A DNA stretch of 64,000 bases from Flavobacterium piscinae (GCF_004122145.1 NZ_SBKQ01000002.1:248001-312000); one strand, 5' to 3'; shown: positions 53,366-62,157, numbered from the stretch's first letter. Numbers and translations are program-made. Notes: generated by a model from the sequence alone, not told the origin.

Positions 53366-53686
53366 ATGGAACATGAAATGATAGGAACTTGCAACGCTTG
53401 CAGCTACTCCAAAAGATTTAAATTTGGAGGAGGTCGCCTTAAATTTCAAAATGCTTGTTTAGGTCCTGCGATTAATACCAAAACCGGGAAGATGGAAACC
53501 ATCAACTACAAAATGTTTGACCCAATGGTTTACAAAATTTACACAGACGCAGAGCTTCAATCTGAACATCCGGAATATCTTGTCAAATTCACATATGGCA
53601 ATTTTACCATATATCCTACGGGTAATTTTTGCCCTTCTTGCCACAACAAAACACTTGATTTCTCTATTAAAGTTACTGTAGAATAA
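53366..53686 (+). CDS. small zinc-ribbon-like protein
   Basis: A 106-residue protein. An N-terminal CNAC and a C-terminal CPSC (NFCPSCHNKTLDF) make a split C-x2-C pair expected to bind zinc. Between them is a loop with FGGGRLKFQNAC. No family recognised by name; short zinc proteins of this type are common in mobile elements. Followed by a strong terminator. Confidence 0.6.
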   Translation: MEHEMIGTCNACSYSKRFKFGGGRLKFQNACLGPAINTKTGKMETINYKMFDPMVYKIYTDAELQSEHPEYLVKFTYGNFTIYPTGNFCPSCHNKTLDFSIKVTVE

Positions 53687-53687
53687 A

Positions 53688-53722
53688 AAAGCCCATTCCT
53701 TTCGGTTTGGGCTTTCATTTTG
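53688..53722 (+). terminator. intrinsic terminator
   Basis: AAAGCCCA (53688-53695) pairs with TGGGCTTT (53708-53715), followed by CATTTTG. It starts 2 bases after the zinc-protein stop codon and faces the minus-strand operon ending at 53757. Confidence 0.85.
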
Positions 53723-53756
53723 TTTAACTCAAAGATCACCACAACTTGACTTAAAC

Positions 53757-53936
53757 TTATTTTTTGTGCTTCTTACAGAGGTATTTAAGCATTACAGAAA
53801 TTGAAAAACTCACTACAGCTCCAACAGCAGCTAAAACAACTGTTTTTATCAAATCTTCTGAGTTCAAATTAGGCACAATACTCAAAAAAGTACCTCCGGC
53901 AGTGCCAACTATCGTTGAATTAGTGTGGCTGCTCAT
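53757..53936 (-). CDS. small membrane protein (holin-like), second of a pair
   Basis: A 59-residue protein starting MSSHTNSTIVGTAGG (ATG at 53936; a TTG three codons earlier is less likely). One long hydrophobic stretch (LIKTVVLAAVGAVVSFSISVML) leads to a basic tail, KYLCKKHKK. It overlaps the gene upstream by 17 bases. Small membrane proteins in pairs next to a DUF5675 gene suggest a phage-type lysis or membrane module, but holin activity is not demonstrated. Confidence 0.55.
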   Translation of the reverse strand: MSSHTNSTIVGTAGGTFLSIVPNLNSEDLIKTVVLAAVGAVVSFSISVMLKYLCKKHKK

Positions 53937-54141
53937 TGTTCTCAACAGTCAACTGACTTACAGCCGAGATAACCCCACCCGCAACAGCCACATAACCTCC
54001 GACTGTGGTGATGATTACCGGTAAAGCAACCGGAGCAGTCACAACTGCTGTACCAACTGTGGCCAATGCCAATCCAATAGTTCGAAGCACTTTAAAAAAC
54101 TTTGGTGTGGGAGCTTTCGCTCGCTCTACAATTTTATTCAT
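53920..54141 (-). CDS. small membrane protein (holin-like), first of a pair
   Basis: A 73-residue protein with a basic N-terminus (KAPTPKFFKVLR), then two hydrophobic segments rich in Ala, Val and Gly (TIGLALATVGTAVVTAP and VALPVIITTVGGYVAVAGG). This is a small two-helix membrane protein of the type found near phage lysis genes. It lies between the DUF5675 gene and the 59-residue membrane protein. Confidence 0.55.
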   Translation of the reverse strand: MNKIVERAKAPTPKFFKVLRTIGLALATVGTAVVTAPVALPVIITTVGGYVAVAGGVISAVSQLTVENNEQPH

Positions 54142-54170
54142 AATCCAATCTTTTTTGCCCTTTTCAGGTT

Positions 54171-54563
54171 CTATTGAACAATTAATTCGACACTTTCACT
54201 ATTATCCAAAGCCTTGTAAACTAAATCTCTAAGCTTTACAAAAGCGATTCGAGACATCAATCCAAAACCCGGTCCGGAAAGTTTAGTAACAGGTGCAATA
54301 CAGCCTTTCAACTCTTTTTGGGCATTGTTAGCAGGATGAAAAAGAATAAACTTTCTATTCGGTACATTCATCACTTCCAAATGCCATTTATATTTGGCAC
54401 TGTATCGCTTTCTAATAAAATATTTCCCCTCCGGAATACAGGAAACCTTCGTTTCGTTTTTTCTCCACGGCAATTCAATAGTGTAAGAAATCAATTTGCC
54501 TTCGCATTCGAGTTTACCATTTGTTCCATCAGGGAAATAAGTTCTAGTTAAAAATAAAACCAT
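54171..54563 (-). CDS. DUF5675 family protein
   Basis: A 130-residue protein from the ATG at 54563 (MVLFLTRTYFPDGTNGKLEC). Family blocks: YTIELPWRKNETKVSCIPEG and HLEVMNVPNRKFILFHPANN with KGCIAPV. DUF5675 proteins are common in phages and integrated elements of Bacteroidota; the conserved His and Cys (FHP, GCIAP) recall L,D-transpeptidase-like sites, but activity is not known. It belongs to the minus-strand operon starting at 55352. Confidence 0.75.
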   Translation of the reverse strand: MVLFLTRTYFPDGTNGKLECEGKLISYTIELPWRKNETKVSCIPEGKYFIRKRYSAKYKWHLEVMNVPNRKFILFHPANNAQKELKGCIAPVTKLSGPGFGLMSRIAFVKLRDLVYKALDNSESVELIVQ

Positions 54564-54596
54564 ATTAAATTTTGATTTCAAATTTCTAACTTAAGA

Positions 54597-55352
54597 TTAC
54601 AAGCCGCTTACTTGTACCAATGAAAGAGGGTTAAACGCTCCGTTTTTCAACGAATACATTTGCCCATTCACTTCCTGATAAAACTCTAATCCAAGTGCTA
54701 AAAACAAAGGTTTAGTACTGTTAGGTGTAACAGTATTTACCTGATTAATAGCAACTGTTGGAACAGCATTCCATGGTAAAATAGCTGTTTCAGAGTTTTG
54801 AACTACAAATGTCTCTTCCTCAAAATCAACTTCAGCTCCTGCAGAAATGATTTTAAAATGAGTAGTTCCGGAAGGTGCTGCAATCATATTCGCAGGAACA
54901 AATGGAGGAATATCAACTGATATTTCACCTGAAACACGATCAATAGCACTAGTAAAGGGTGCATACAGACTAGTCCCTAGTTTACCACGAATGTTAAACT
55001 CGAATCCGGCCAATAATTCCGCTTCACCATCAATCACATTTCGTAATCCTCTTTCATTGGTAGCATCCGCTTGAATCACTCTCACCATGCGTTGGGTCAA
55101 CCGACTCACCATTCTTCCATCAGCAGAGTTCAATAGCAAAGCTCTCAAAGAAGTTCTCAAAATCTTACCGGCCTTCCCTGCCCTTCCAAACTCAGCACCG
55201 TTCTCACGCGTTCTTTGAAACGCCGGGTCACTCGCAATTCTACTAGCTTCAATTCCGCCTTTTTCTCTTGCTAAATGACCATCTTGAGTTTTATAAAAGG
55301 TAATATCCCCGATAGTACCTTTCAACTTAATTATGCCCTTCTGCCTAGCCAT
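54597..55352 (-). CDS. conserved Bacteroidota protein of unknown function
   Basis: A 251-residue protein. A conserved N-terminal block, ITFYKTQDGHLAREKGG, is followed by SDPAFQRTRENGAEFGRAGK, which I recall from uncharacterised flavobacterial genes. The remainder is beta-rich. It heads an operon with DUF5675 and two small membrane proteins. The regularity of the set suggests a common mobile or domesticated unit. I see no catalytic motif. About 280 bases upstream (55353-55632) hold no gene. Confidence 0.6.
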   Translation of the reverse strand: MARQKGIIKLKGTIGDITFYKTQDGHLAREKGGIEASRIASDPAFQRTRENGAEFGRAGKAGKILRTSLRALLLNSADGRMVSRLTQRMVRVIQADATNERGLRNVIDGEAELLAGFEFNIRGKLGTSLYAPFTSAIDRVSGEISVDIPPFVPANMIAAPSGTTHFKIISAGAEVDFEEETFVVQNSETAILPWNAVPTVAINQVNTVTPNSTKPLFLALGLEFYQEVNGQMYSLKNGAFNPLSLVQVSGL

Positions 55353-55632
55353 AACTTCAAAATTTTGTTAAACATTTGGTTTGCCTTAACAAACCGCTTA
55401 CGACTCCATCATTCTAAATTTTGTTGCAACAGTTTCAAATGATAATCACAAAGATTACAACGCATTTTGCTAAAGAAAAAACAAGCAGTGTACCATATGT
55501 CCAAAATAGACACAAGTGTCCAAAATGAACATAAAAACACCCTTTATCAGTTTAAAAAATTATAGTTAAATTGCAGAAGATTTTCTGCTAGTCAGAAGGT
55601 AGTCAAAGCCTATTCAAAGGCATGGATAAAGT

Positions 55633-55836
55633 ATGAAAGCGATCACGAAAAGAATATGTATCTATCCAAAAGACATTGAACGAATCACAGGCAAGAGTTA
55701 CAGACAAAGCACCAGAATATTAAAAGCAATTAGGAAAAGTAACAACAAACTTGATAATGAATTCGTAACAATTGAAGAGTTCTGTCAATACACAGGTTTG
55801 AAAATTGAACAAGTAGAACCACTCATTTTTGGGTAG
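55633..55836 (+). CDS. small HTH-like protein
   Basis: A 67-residue basic protein: ITKRICIYPKDIERITGKSY, then RQSTRILKAIRKSNNK and VTIEEFCQYTGLKIEQVEPL. The pattern resembles small excisionase-like or winged HTH proteins that are widespread in Bacteroidota. DNA binding is likely; the role is unknown. The ~290 bases after it (55837-56124) contain a tRNA fragment and a terminator. Confidence 0.6.
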   Translation: MKAITKRICIYPKDIERITGKSYRQSTRILKAIRKSNNKLDNEFVTIEEFCQYTGLKIEQVEPLIFG

Positions 55837-56060
55837 TATTTTAAAATGATAAAATAGAATAATTATTCTTAAAAAACTCTCGAATTTAATTACAACTAGT
55901 TCATTTTTTGGTTTAGATTAATTTGCTAAATACCTCATTATTTATTAACTTTACACTATTAAGATTTAGGAATAATTGCATCCCAAAAAAAAGGAGCATT
56001 ATCGAGACCAAGTAGTTTTTAAAGATTATATTTCATTATATATCAAGGAGTTGGGAATTA

Positions 56061-56085
56061 GGTTTTGAACCCTCATCGCCCACCA
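56061..56085 (+). other. tRNA 3'-end fragment ending in ACCA
   Basis: GGTTTTGAACCC followed by TCATCGCCCACCA resembles the T arm, 3' acceptor strand (ATCGCCC), discriminator A and CCA of a tRNA whose 5' part is missing. Fragments of this sort are often left as attachment sites when an element integrates into a tRNA gene. The T stem is imperfect. It lies 40 bases upstream of the tRNA-Val. Confidence 0.45.
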
Positions 56086-56118
56086 AAAACTCCTTAAGTA
56101 ATTAGGGAGTTTTTTATT
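56085..56118 (+). terminator. intrinsic terminator upstream of the tRNA
   Basis: AAAAACTCC (56085-56093) pairs with GGGAGTTTTT (56105-56114), followed by T. The same AACTCCTT strand can alternatively pair with AAGGAGTT at 56045-56052, so two exclusive folds are possible. Confidence 0.7.
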
Positions 56119-56124
56119 TCTAAA

Positions 56125-56199
56125 GGGTCATTAACTCAGTTGGTTCAGAGTGTCACGTCGACAACGTGGAAGTCATTGGTTCGAATCCAATATGACCCA
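56125..56199 (+). tRNA. tRNA-Val (anticodon GAC), atypical
   Basis: GGGTCAT (56125-56131) pairs with ATGACCC (56192-56198), discriminator A at 56199. D stem ACTC/GAGT, anticodon stem TCACG/CGTGG, T stem ATTGG/CCAAT with a TTCGAAT loop. The anticodon loop reads TCGACAA, giving GAC at 34-36. Position 33 is C instead of the nearly invariant U, and the usual G10 region reads AACTC. It is followed by a T run. It folds well but may be a decayed or specialised tRNA. Confidence 0.8.
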
Positions 56200-56403
56200 C
56201 TTTTTTTACTAGAATTCTAGTAAACCTATTCCTATTAGCTAGATTTTCTAGATTCAATTCTAATTTTGCGAGATAATTGTTTTACTTTCTCTAATTCTCC
56301 TTTGAATACTTATTTTTTTGATATATTTGAAATCTAATCAATCCTATTGAGACTTTTAAAATTTCAGTTTGATTCAACATATTATCTAAAGGAAAAAAAT
56401 CTA

Positions 56404-58275
56404 ATGAAAAATATACTTTTAAATATTGTCCTTTTTTTAACTTCAACCACTTTTTTAGCTCAAAATAAACAAACGGAAAAGGCCGATAAACTATTTGAAA
56501 CTTATCAGTATGTAGCAGCAATTGAAGAATACTTAAAGATCGCTGAATCTAAAAAAGCCGACAAATATGTTTACAAACAATTGGCCGACAGCTATTATAA
56601 TGTATACAACACCGCAGAAGCGGCAAAATGGTATGCAAAAGCAGTGGTAAAAAGTTCGGATGGCGAAACTTTTTATCGCTATGCACAAACTTTAAAATCA
56701 CAAGGAAAATACCAAGAAGCCAATGTACAAATGGATAAGTTTGCTTCGCTAATGCCCAATGATCAACGAGCAAAAGACCATAAAGCCAATCCGAATTATA
56801 TTCCTAGTTTAGCTGATAAAACCAAGTTGTTTGATGTAAAAGAAACAACAATCAACAGTAAAGACCAAAGTGATTTTGGAGCTATTTTAACGAATGATAA
56901 TACGTTGTATTTTGCCAGCACACGGAACACTTCAAACAAAACAGACAAGTGGAACAATCAACCGTATTTGGATATTTTTTCTTCAACACTAAATCTAAAC
57001 GGAACACTTACTGAACCACAGAAAGTAAATGAATTAAACACACCTTATCATGATGGTCCGGTTACTGTTTCTGTTGACGGAAATACAATGTTTTTTGCAA
57101 GAGACGGTCACAGCGAAGGAGTTTATGAAAAGGACAAAAAGAATAAAATTCAAATCGGCGAGCAAGGTTTATATAAAGCCACTAAAGTCAATGGAAAATG
57201 GACTTCCATTCAAGCATTGCCTTTCAATAGTAAAAATTATTCCGTTAGCCATCCCAGCTTGAGTAAAGACGGTAAAACATTGTATTTTGCCTCTAATATG
57301 CCCGGAGGATTGGGTGATACAGACATTTGGAAAGTTTCAGTAAATGGTTCTACTTATGGAAAGCCGGAAAACTTAGGGAGTTCTGTAAACACAGCCGGAA
57401 AAGAAGGCTTTCCCTATATTACCGATGACAATATTCTATATTTCGCTTCAAGTGGCAGACAAGGTTTTGGTGGATTAGATGTATTTAAAATTGATTTAAA
57501 CAATCCAACCGAAACCATAAACATCGGAAAACCGGTGAATACTGAAAAAGACGATTTTTCATTTAGTTTTAATACTAACAAAAATATAGGCTTCTTTTCT
57601 TCTAACAGAGATGGTATGGATAACATTTTTCAAGCCATCCCGGTTTGTTCGGCAGAAGCGGTTGCTTCAGTAAAAGACAAAAAAACCGGAAAAGTGCTTG
57701 CCAATGCAACGGTTTCAATTTTAGATGAAAAAAGAAACGTGATTGCTACTACCCAAACTAATTCTAGTGGTGAAGTGATGTATGACATTAATTGCAATAC
57801 TTCGTACATTTTTCAAGTAACAAATCCGGATTATGATCCTGCTTCTTCAACGGTTGAAAAAGTAAAATCCGGCAGAACTTCAGTTGTGATTGAATTGGAT
57901 CCGATTGAAGTGATTGTAACCGAAACGGAAGTTATCTTAAAAAACATTTATTTTGAGTTTAATAAAAGTAACATCACTGAACAAGGTGCAACTGAATTGG
58001 ATAAATTGGTAAAAGTGATGAAGGATTATCCAACCATGGAAATTTTGGTTAAATCGCACACGGATTCAAAAGGAACTTCGGCTTATAATTTGAATTTATC
58101 CAATCAACGAGCTCAATCCACGGTTCAATATTTAATTTCAAAAGGAATTGCAAAAGAACGACTTTCCGGTAAAGGCTTAGGTTTTACGGAACCAAAAATT
58201 GATTGTAAAGAAAATTGTACCGACGAACAAGATGCTCAAAACCGTCGTTCGGAGTTTTTAATTGTGAAAAAGTAA
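56404..58275 (+). CDS. PorE-like protein: TPR, beta propeller, carboxypeptidase-like and OmpA domains
   Basis: A 623-residue protein from the ATG at 56404 (upstream in-frame codons are not part of it), with a signal peptide (NILLNIVLFLTSTTFLAQ). TPR-like helices (about 20-125) are followed by PD40/WD40-like propeller blades (LYFASTRNT, MFFARDGHSEG, LYFASNMPGGLGDTDIW, GFFSSNRDGMDNIF). A carboxypeptidase-regulatory-like domain follows (VKDKKTGKVLANATV), then a C-terminal OmpA peptidoglycan-binding domain (IYFEFNKSNI, VKSHTDSKGT, NLSNQRAQSTVQYL, NRRSEFLIV). This is the architecture of the type IX secretion component PorE, though flavobacteria have several paralogues. Confidence 0.82.
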   Translation: MKNILLNIVLFLTSTTFLAQNKQTEKADKLFETYQYVAAIEEYLKIAESKKADKYVYKQLADSYYNVYNTAEAAKWYAKAVVKSSDGETFYRYAQTLKSQGKYQEANVQMDKFASLMPNDQRAKDHKANPNYIPSLADKTKLFDVKETTINSKDQSDFGAILTNDNTLYFASTRNTSNKTDKWNNQPYLDIFSSTLNLNGTLTEPQKVNELNTPYHDGPVTVSVDGNTMFFARDGHSEGVYEKDKKNKIQIGEQGLYKATKVNGKWTSIQALPFNSKNYSVSHPSLSKDGKTLYFASNMPGGLGDTDIWKVSVNGSTYGKPENLGSSVNTAGKEGFPYITDDNILYFASSGRQGFGGLDVFKIDLNNPTETINIGKPVNTEKDDFSFSFNTNKNIGFFSSNRDGMDNIFQAIPVCSAEAVASVKDKKTGKVLANATVSILDEKRNVIATTQTNSSGEVMYDINCNTSYIFQVTNPDYDPASSTVEKVKSGRTSVVIELDPIEVIVTETEVILKNIYFEFNKSNITEQGATELDKLVKVMKDYPTMEILVKSHTDSKGTSAYNLNLSNQRAQSTVQYLISKGIAKERLSGKGLGFTEPKIDCKENCTDEQDAQNRRSEFLIVKK

Positions 58276-58289
58276 ACTTTTTTCTAGCA

Positions 58290-58385
58290 CTTTTTGCGTG
58301 AGGGATAGCAGCGGAAAGCCCACAGAGAGGAGGCACGACGAACGAGGACTTGTAGCGGATAGCCCGACCCTTGTGGTCACGCCCA
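58290..58385. repeat. flavobacterial intergenic repeat
   Basis: GAGGGATAGCAGCGGAAAGC, then about 45 bases, then TAGCGGATAGCCCGACC. The sequence is G/C-rich against its surroundings and of the kind that recurs between genes in Flavobacterium genomes. No coding potential. Confidence 0.5.
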
Positions 58386-58395
58386 AATTATAAAA

Positions 58396-58977
58396 TTATC
58401 CGTGAACTGTTTCTTTTTTGCCGTAATTAGAAATGAGTTCGCCTTCAAATTCGAGCCATTCCTGCCAACGTTTATCCACATCTACTTTTTCAGAATATTT
58501 GCGGGCAAATTTTAAAAAAGTGGTATAATGGTTGGCTTCGCTAATCATGAGTTCACGATAAAACTTGGCTAATTCTTGGTCTTTAATATTTTCGGAAAGT
58601 ACTTTGAAACGTTCGCAACTGCGGGCTTCAATCATGGCAGCAAAAAGCAATCGTTCGATTAGGGCATCGTTTCGAGAGCCTCCTTTTTTACTGAATTTTA
58701 CGAGTTGGTTCACATAATCGTCTTTTACTTCGCGGGCAAATTCGTAACCGCGTTCTTGAATGATGTTATGCACCATTTGAAAATGTTCCATTTCTTCGAT
58801 GGCAATTTTAGCCATTTCGGTCACTAATTCAACATTTTCAGAATTGTTGGTGATGATATAAAGTGCGTTGGCCGCCGCTTTTTGTTCGCACCAGCAGTGG
58901 TCGGATAAAATTTCTTCGAGGTTTGATTCGGCGATATTGGCCCAACGCGGGTCGGTTTTAAGTTTTAATCCTAACAT
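58396..58977 (-). CDS. miaE: tRNA-(ms2io6A)-hydroxylase MiaE
   Basis: A 193-residue helical protein. Ligands for a diiron centre appear as LSDHCWCEQKAAANA, MAKIAIEEMEHFQMVH (E-x2-H), MIEARSCERFKVL and LMISEANHYTTFLKFA (E-x2-H). MiaE hydroxylates the ms2i6A37 base of tRNAs. It is transcribed alone, divergent from the glycosyltransferase gene. Confidence 0.93.
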   Translation of the reverse strand: MLGLKLKTDPRWANIAESNLEEILSDHCWCEQKAAANALYIITNNSENVELVTEMAKIAIEEMEHFQMVHNIIQERGYEFAREVKDDYVNQLVKFSKKGGSRNDALIERLLFAAMIEARSCERFKVLSENIKDQELAKFYRELMISEANHYTTFLKFARKYSEKVDVDKRWQEWLEFEGELISNYGKKETVHG

Positions 58978-59052
58978 GATTCAACTGATTTGATACAAAA
59001 ATAATGTTTTTTATTTGAAAAGAATTGACTCATTTATTGCTATTTTAGTCGG

Positions 59053-60273
59053 ATGAATGCATTTGAAAATAAACGGATTTTAATTATTGGTTTTGTTTGG
59101 CCTGAACCGAAATCATCGGCAGCTGGCAGTAGGATGATGCAATTGATTTCGTTTTTTAAAGAAAACGGAGCAGAAATTACTTTTGCCAGTACAGCTGCCA
59201 AATCTGAATTTTCAGAAGATTTGGAAGGTGTTGACCGAAAATTTATTACATTAAATTGTAGTTCGTTTGATGATTTTGTCATGAATTTACAACCCGATTT
59301 AGTTTTGTTTGATCGGTTTATGACGGAAGAGCAATTTGGATGGCGAGTGAAAGAACATTGTCCGAATGCTATTAGAATACTTGATACGGAAGATTTACAT
59401 TGTTTACGAGAAGCCAGACGATTAGCTATTTTAAAAAATAAACCGTTTGAGTTGAACAATGATTTAGCGATGCGAGAAATTGCCAGTATTTTTCGTTGTG
59501 ATGTGACGTTGATGGTTTCGGAATTTGAAATGGAATTGTTGCAAACGCATTTTAAAGTGCCCTCTTTTTTATTGTTTTATTTACCGATTTGGGTAGAAAA
59601 CACCTCATTGAATTTACCACGTTTTGAAGAACGAACTGATTTTGTGTTCATTGGAAATTTTCTACATGCTCCTAATCACGATGCCGTTGTTTATTTGAAA
59701 GAAGTGATTTGGCCTTTACTATTTGAGAAATTTCCTGAAGCAAAGATGAATGTTTATGGAGCTTATCCGACACAAAAAATTAATTCATTACATCAGCCTA
59801 AGCTAAATTTTTATGTTTATGGAAGAGCCGAAAGTTCGTTCGAAGTGATTTCTAAAGCGAGAGTTCTATTAGCACCCATTCGTTTTGGTGCCGGAATTAA
59901 AGGGAAATTATTAGAAGCAATGCAGTTTGGCACTCCTAGTGTAACTTCAACAATTGGTGCGGAAGCCATGAATGGTGATTTTTTGTGGAATGGTTATATT
60001 TCCGATTCACCGGATGATTTTGCTGAAAAAGCGATAGAATTATACCAAAACAAAACCATTTGGGAGCAAGCTCAACAAAATGGTTTCGAAATTATAAAAA
60101 ATCGATTTTCGAAAAATATATTTGAAGATTCATTCTTGGAAATGATAAAAGATAAGTTTGAAAATTTAGAAAACTATCGTGAGCGTAATTTTATTGGCTC
60201 TATGTTGATGCATCATTTTTTACAGAGTACAAAATATATGGCGAAGTGGATTGAGGAGAAGAATAAAGTTTAG
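59053..60273 (+). CDS. glycosyltransferase (family 1/4-like)
   Basis: A 406-residue protein. The N-terminal Rossmann half starts RILIIGFVWPEPKSSAAGSR. The C-terminal half has DFVFIGNFLHAPNHDAVVYL and later LLAPIRFGAGIKGKLLEAMQ with GTPSVTSTIGAEAM, the nucleotide-sugar-binding region of GT-B enzymes. The donor and acceptor are unknown. It is a single gene between miaE and an uncharacterised gene. Confidence 0.85.
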   Translation: MNAFENKRILIIGFVWPEPKSSAAGSRMMQLISFFKENGAEITFASTAAKSEFSEDLEGVDRKFITLNCSSFDDFVMNLQPDLVLFDRFMTEEQFGWRVKEHCPNAIRILDTEDLHCLREARRLAILKNKPFELNNDLAMREIASIFRCDVTLMVSEFEMELLQTHFKVPSFLLFYLPIWVENTSLNLPRFEERTDFVFIGNFLHAPNHDAVVYLKEVIWPLLFEKFPEAKMNVYGAYPTQKINSLHQPKLNFYVYGRAESSFEVISKARVLLAPIRFGAGIKGKLLEAMQFGTPSVTSTIGAEAMNGDFLWNGYISDSPDDFAEKAIELYQNKTIWEQAQQNGFEIIKNRFSKNIFEDSFLEMIKDKFENLENYRERNFIGSMLMHHFLQSTKYMAKWIEEKNKV

Positions 60274-60306
60274 TTTTTAAATCTATTAGTTAATAAAATA
60301 TAATTT

Positions 60307-61005
60307 ATGATTTTTTTTAAAAAACCAAAAAAGGAATACGAAATCTTGAAATTATTTAAAGTAGTAGATTTAGAGACTGCAAAAAAGTTTCATACTCACG
60401 ATAGTATTAATTTAATTTTAGAGTTTTTAGAATCTAATTATAAAATGCTGCCAATTAATATTGATTTAAATTATGGAAAAAAAGAATGGTTTGACTTAAA
60501 AAAATTTAAACAAGGTTATTCTAAATTTCCTAGTGATAAAACTTTTTATTTAACTGTATATTTTGGCTCAAGTTGTTCAATGTTTAGTTTTTCTAATGAT
60601 ATTTTAAATTCTAATAATAAAAAAGAATCATATATCAATATTACGATGGCATTAAATCAACAATTTTTACATTCAGAAAAAACACTACAATTTATTAAAG
60701 AGCTAAATCAAATGTCTTTTTTTGATTATGGTTATGGTTTAAGACTTAATGAAGATTTTGATTTTGAAAGTGAGCGAAAGTATAAAAAATCCTTATTTGG
60801 GTTGTCAATATCATCCACTATAACAGAAGAAGATATTGAATTGGAAAAAAGAAAAATCAATTTTAAAAATGGATATTTCCATAAAGTTTACCCATTTAAT
60901 ATTTTCAATAAGAATCAAATTAATTCATTGAATATTGATCAATATCCAAATCACAAACTTTCAAATTTTAGTGATAAACTTTTTTATTTTAATTTAATAG
61001 AATAA
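60307..61005 (+). CDS. uncharacterised protein
   Basis: A 232-residue soluble protein, start MIFFKKPKKEYEILKLFKVV. It is rich in Lys, Asn, Phe and Tyr, with no signal or known domain. Blocks include TFYLTVYFGSSCSMFSFSND and SFFDYGYGLRLNEDFDFESE. It follows the glycosyltransferase by 33 bases and ends before a terminator. The strongly A/T-rich coding sequence differs from the glycosyltransferase gene and may indicate a later arrival. Confidence 0.5.
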   Translation: MIFFKKPKKEYEILKLFKVVDLETAKKFHTHDSINLILEFLESNYKMLPINIDLNYGKKEWFDLKKFKQGYSKFPSDKTFYLTVYFGSSCSMFSFSNDILNSNNKKESYINITMALNQQFLHSEKTLQFIKELNQMSFFDYGYGLRLNEDFDFESERKYKKSLFGLSISSTITEEDIELEKRKINFKNGYFHKVYPFNIFNKNQINSLNIDQYPNHKLSNFSDKLFYFNLIE

Positions 61006-61014
61006 TTAAATAAA

Positions 61015-61043
61015 AAAGCGAGTCCAAAATTGAACTCGCTTTA
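61015..61043 (+). terminator. intrinsic terminator
   Basis: AAAGCGAGT (61016-61024) pairs with ACTCGCTTT (61034-61042), followed by AAATTTTT. Confidence 0.8.
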
Positions 61044-61085
61044 AATTTTTCGTTAACTAAGCAAAAACTTATAATATATCTTAAA

Positions 61086-62006
61086 TTAAAAGTTTATTGG
61101 TCCTGCCCATTCACTTGTACTGCCATCAGAACAATTGGCTCTTACGTAAAATTGATTCCAAGAGCAAAACATATTTGAAAAAGCAATAGATTCGTTGCTG
61201 GTAGTAAATTGATTTCCATTTTGAGGTAATCCTCCCTGTCCAACAAGAGAAATCGTAAAACTTTGTGCATTGCTATAGTCATAATTCCAACTAAAGTTTC
61301 TGTAAGCAGTTCCTTGTGTACAGCTACCTGAGATTAAGGTAGTATTTAAAAAAATTGGTTTTGGACATGGCCCAATAGTAGTGTAGGTGTATTTTTGAGC
61401 TTCTGATTTATCACTTTCGAAACAAACAGCACTCACATAAATGTCATACGTAGTATTCGTTTGAATGCCTTGAATAGTGCCGCTATTAGTATTAAAATTG
61501 AGTTTAGTTCCGCTTCCGACTATAAAGCCTTGTAAACCATATTCAACTTCATAACCTTGAACACTTCCACCATTGTATTCAAAATAGATTTCGATATTTT
61601 GAGTGCTGTACCATTGGTTTAAGGTTGCACTAACTTGACCTGTGCATTGACTTTGTTCCGTAGCAATATTGGAAATTTTATAAAAATTAGTTTGTCCTTG
61701 TTCACATAAACTAGTGATATAAATATCGTACAAAGTAGAAGGTGTTAAGTTTTCAATAGTTGCACCGGATTGTGATGTTGGAAAAGAAGTTCCGGTACCT
61801 TTAGTAAAACCAGCCACACCGTATTCAATGATATAAGAATTCACGCCATTTACGGTTTGGAAGTTAAAACTAATTTGAGTTGGGCTTGTACTGTAGACAT
61901 TTACATTGGATACCTTCCCACACCCTCCTTCATCACTGGAGGAACAAGAATTAAAAGTTGTTAATAAAATAGTAGATAGTAATAGGCTAAGCCATAGTGT
62001 CTTCAT
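61086..62006 (-). CDS. fibronectin type III lipoprotein
   Basis: A 306-residue protein with a signal peptide and lipobox (LLTTFNSCSSSDEGG). Two fibronectin-III-like repeats follow: VNSYIIEYGVAGFTKGTGTS with LTPSTLYDIYITSLCEQG, and VQGYEVEYGLQGFIVGSGTK with TNTTYDIYVSAVCFES. A third beta-rich C-terminal domain with paired cysteines ends in GSTSEWAGPINF-like sequence. It is surface or periplasm facing. The role is unknown. Confidence 0.8.
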   Translation of the reverse strand: MKTLWLSLLLSTILLTTFNSCSSSDEGGCGKVSNVNVYSTSPTQISFNFQTVNGVNSYIIEYGVAGFTKGTGTSFPTSQSGATIENLTPSTLYDIYITSLCEQGQTNFYKISNIATEQSQCTGQVSATLNQWYSTQNIEIYFEYNGGSVQGYEVEYGLQGFIVGSGTKLNFNTNSGTIQGIQTNTTYDIYVSAVCFESDKSEAQKYTYTTIGPCPKPIFLNTTLISGSCTQGTAYRNFSWNYDYSNAQSFTISLVGQGGLPQNGNQFTTSNESIAFSNMFCSWNQFYVRANCSDGSTSEWAGPINF

Positions 62007-62111
62007 TTTTTAATTGATTTTTATTTATATTATTGATTAAGAAAATTCTTCGCAAGTTATAAATATACCTTTGAAATTGCAACCGTTTTTTTTTATTACA
62101 TTAAAACACAA

Positions 62112-62139
62112 AAAAAGCGAGTTCAAAGACTCGCTTTTT
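62112..62139 (-). terminator. intrinsic terminator of the pdh genes
   Basis: A perfect 11-base stem, AAAAAGCGAGT (62112-62122) with ACTCGCTTTTT (62129-62139), 19 bases after the pdhC stop on the minus strand. Confidence 0.85.
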
Positions 62140-62157
62140 AATATAATTAAGCTAAAT

